Shown here one piece after another: positions 63,551 through 64,000 of a stretch of 64,000 bases of DNA; positions within the stretch are counted from its first letter, which is position 1; each line of letters opens with the position of its first letter. Origin of the DNA: Fictibacillus fluitans (GTDB lineage Bacteria > Bacillota > Bacilli > Bacillales > Fictibacillaceae); assembly GCF_030418125.1 (NCBI RefSeq), contig NZ_JAUHTR010000001.1, positions 744,001 to 808,000 of the forward strand, given 5' to 3'. The translations under genes were made by a program, and so were the position numbers. Below the pieces are notes generated by a model that worked only from the letters and a program-made list of their open reading frames with translations, searched no databases and was not told the origin of the DNA.

Positions 63551-64000
63551 TTATTTCATCTTGATGTCGTCAAAGGACACACAATCTTCAACTTCAAGTG
63601 TTCCCTCTTCGGCTTTTACAATTCCTGACTCAAATACCGTTACGCCGCGCTCATCCACAAGCTGTAACTGGAATAAGGTTCCGGAATGTTTGCTGACAGC
63701 TGCGAAATTAAAATCGAATTCCTCGCCATCATCGGTTGTTCCGGTTCCGGATACTGTAAATTTCAGCCCTTTTCCTTCACATGGCTCGCAAACCAGGCTA
63801 TCCTGATCAAAGCTGTCGGCTGTGAAGTTAAAGTTGTTCATGCCCCCGTCTTCCTGATCGAACGTAAATTGCAATGAGCTGTCACTCAAGCTGCAATTCT
63901 GGCAGATTTCTGCAAGGACCCCAAGGCGGCCTTTTTCCGTGGCATTGCTTCCGGTGTGGCCGCTTGCTTCTCCTGATACACTGCAGTCGCAGCTCGGTCT
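63551..64000 (-). CDS. Cys-containing protein, 5' end beyond the window
   Basis: The minus-strand frame is open from 63551 to the window edge with no stop (149 codons visible), so the gene extends past 64000. TTG 63889 is an internal codon, not a start. Visible residues include Cys pairs CDC near the edge, CQNC and CEPC, followed by an acidic beta-rich domain (GKGLKFTVSGTGTTDDGEEF, LFQLQLVDERGVTVFESGIV). No family is recognised. The Cys pairs suggest metal binding or disulfide cross-linking, as in coat-type proteins, but this is inference. Confidence 0.7.
   Translation of the reverse strand, partial: RPSCDCSVSGEASGHTGSNATEKGRLGVLAEICQNCSLSDSSLQFTFDQEDGGMNNFNFTADSFDQDSLVCEPCEGKGLKFTVSGTGTTDDGEEFDFNFAAVSKHSGTLFQLQLVDERGVTVFESGIVKAEEGTLEVEDCVSFDDIKMK

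Overview
The window looks like chromosomal core genome of an endospore-forming Bacillaceae bacterium, related to but distinct from Bacillus subtilis. The main evidence is gene order: two long B. subtilis-like blocks (ylbG-ylbA / ctaG-ctaB / pycA-ftsW-ylaN / ylaL-ylaF / yktB-speA, then pdhDCBA-def-rpoY-rnjA-ktrC-ykuU-ykuT-ykuS-dapL-dapH-ccpC) are recognisable gene by gene. Ribosome binding sites are strong AGGAGG types, TTG and GTG starts are frequent, and spore-associated genes are present. Most gene names rest on recalled family similarity plus synteny; no search was run.

Layout. 1-6.4 kb: the ylb cluster, with the FeS-complex subunit RicF (YlbF), YlbG, YlbE, YlbD, YlbC, a CBS protein and a YugN-like protein, interleaved with an ATP-grasp enzyme and a hotdog thioesterase. 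The 3' end of the YugN-like gene runs into an array of six 41-bp tandem repeats that can form hairpins. 6.4-8.4 kb: a nucleotidyltransferase and an Eis-like acetyltransferase. 8.5-14.4 kb: the caa3 cytochrome oxidase operon ctaB-C-D-E-F plus ctaG. ctaA, which in B. subtilis sits next to ctaB, is absent here. 14.8-31 kb: pyruvate carboxylase, FtsW, YlaN, PhoH-like YlaK, TypA, SuhB, YktB, a nitronate-monooxygenase-like flavoprotein and arginine decarboxylase SpeA. SpeA is followed by a convergent SR1 regulatory RNA gene encoding a 38-residue SR1P peptide. 31-34 kb: two small conserved proteins and a BCCT transporter whose only well-placed start codon is ATT. 34-39 kb: the pyruvate dehydrogenase operon. 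39.6-50 kb: peptide deformylase, RNA polymerase epsilon, RNase J1, KtrC, a peroxiredoxin, an MscS channel, ChaB, a CNNM/CorC protein, the acetyl-branch lysine/DAP enzymes DapH and DapL, and CcpC. 50-57.6 kb: a more accessory stretch with a glyoxalase-fold protein, an MFS exporter coupled to a cation diffusion facilitator, an SDR, a quinone-oxidoreductase-like enzyme, an arylsulfotransferase-fold protein and an AlkD-like glycosylase. 57.8-64 kb: a small basic protein, tRNA-Val(GAC), a repeat-rich DUF6143-type protein with a good sigma-K-like promoter, a PgpA-like protein, the yjcH-yjcG-yjcF operon, a DUF421 membrane protein, a coiled-coil protein and a Cys-containing gene cut by the right edge.

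The genes work mainly in central carbon metabolism and respiration (PDH, PycA, caa3 oxidase), cell wall and precursor synthesis (FtsW, DapH, DapL), RNA turnover and transcription (RNase J1, epsilon, the RicF complex) and ion homeostasis (KtrC, MscS, CDF, CNNM). I see no prophage, CRISPR array, insertion sequence or defence island. The most unusual observations are the tandem hairpin array, the ATT start of the BCCT gene, and the SR1 locus with its predicted CcpN and CcpA control sites.
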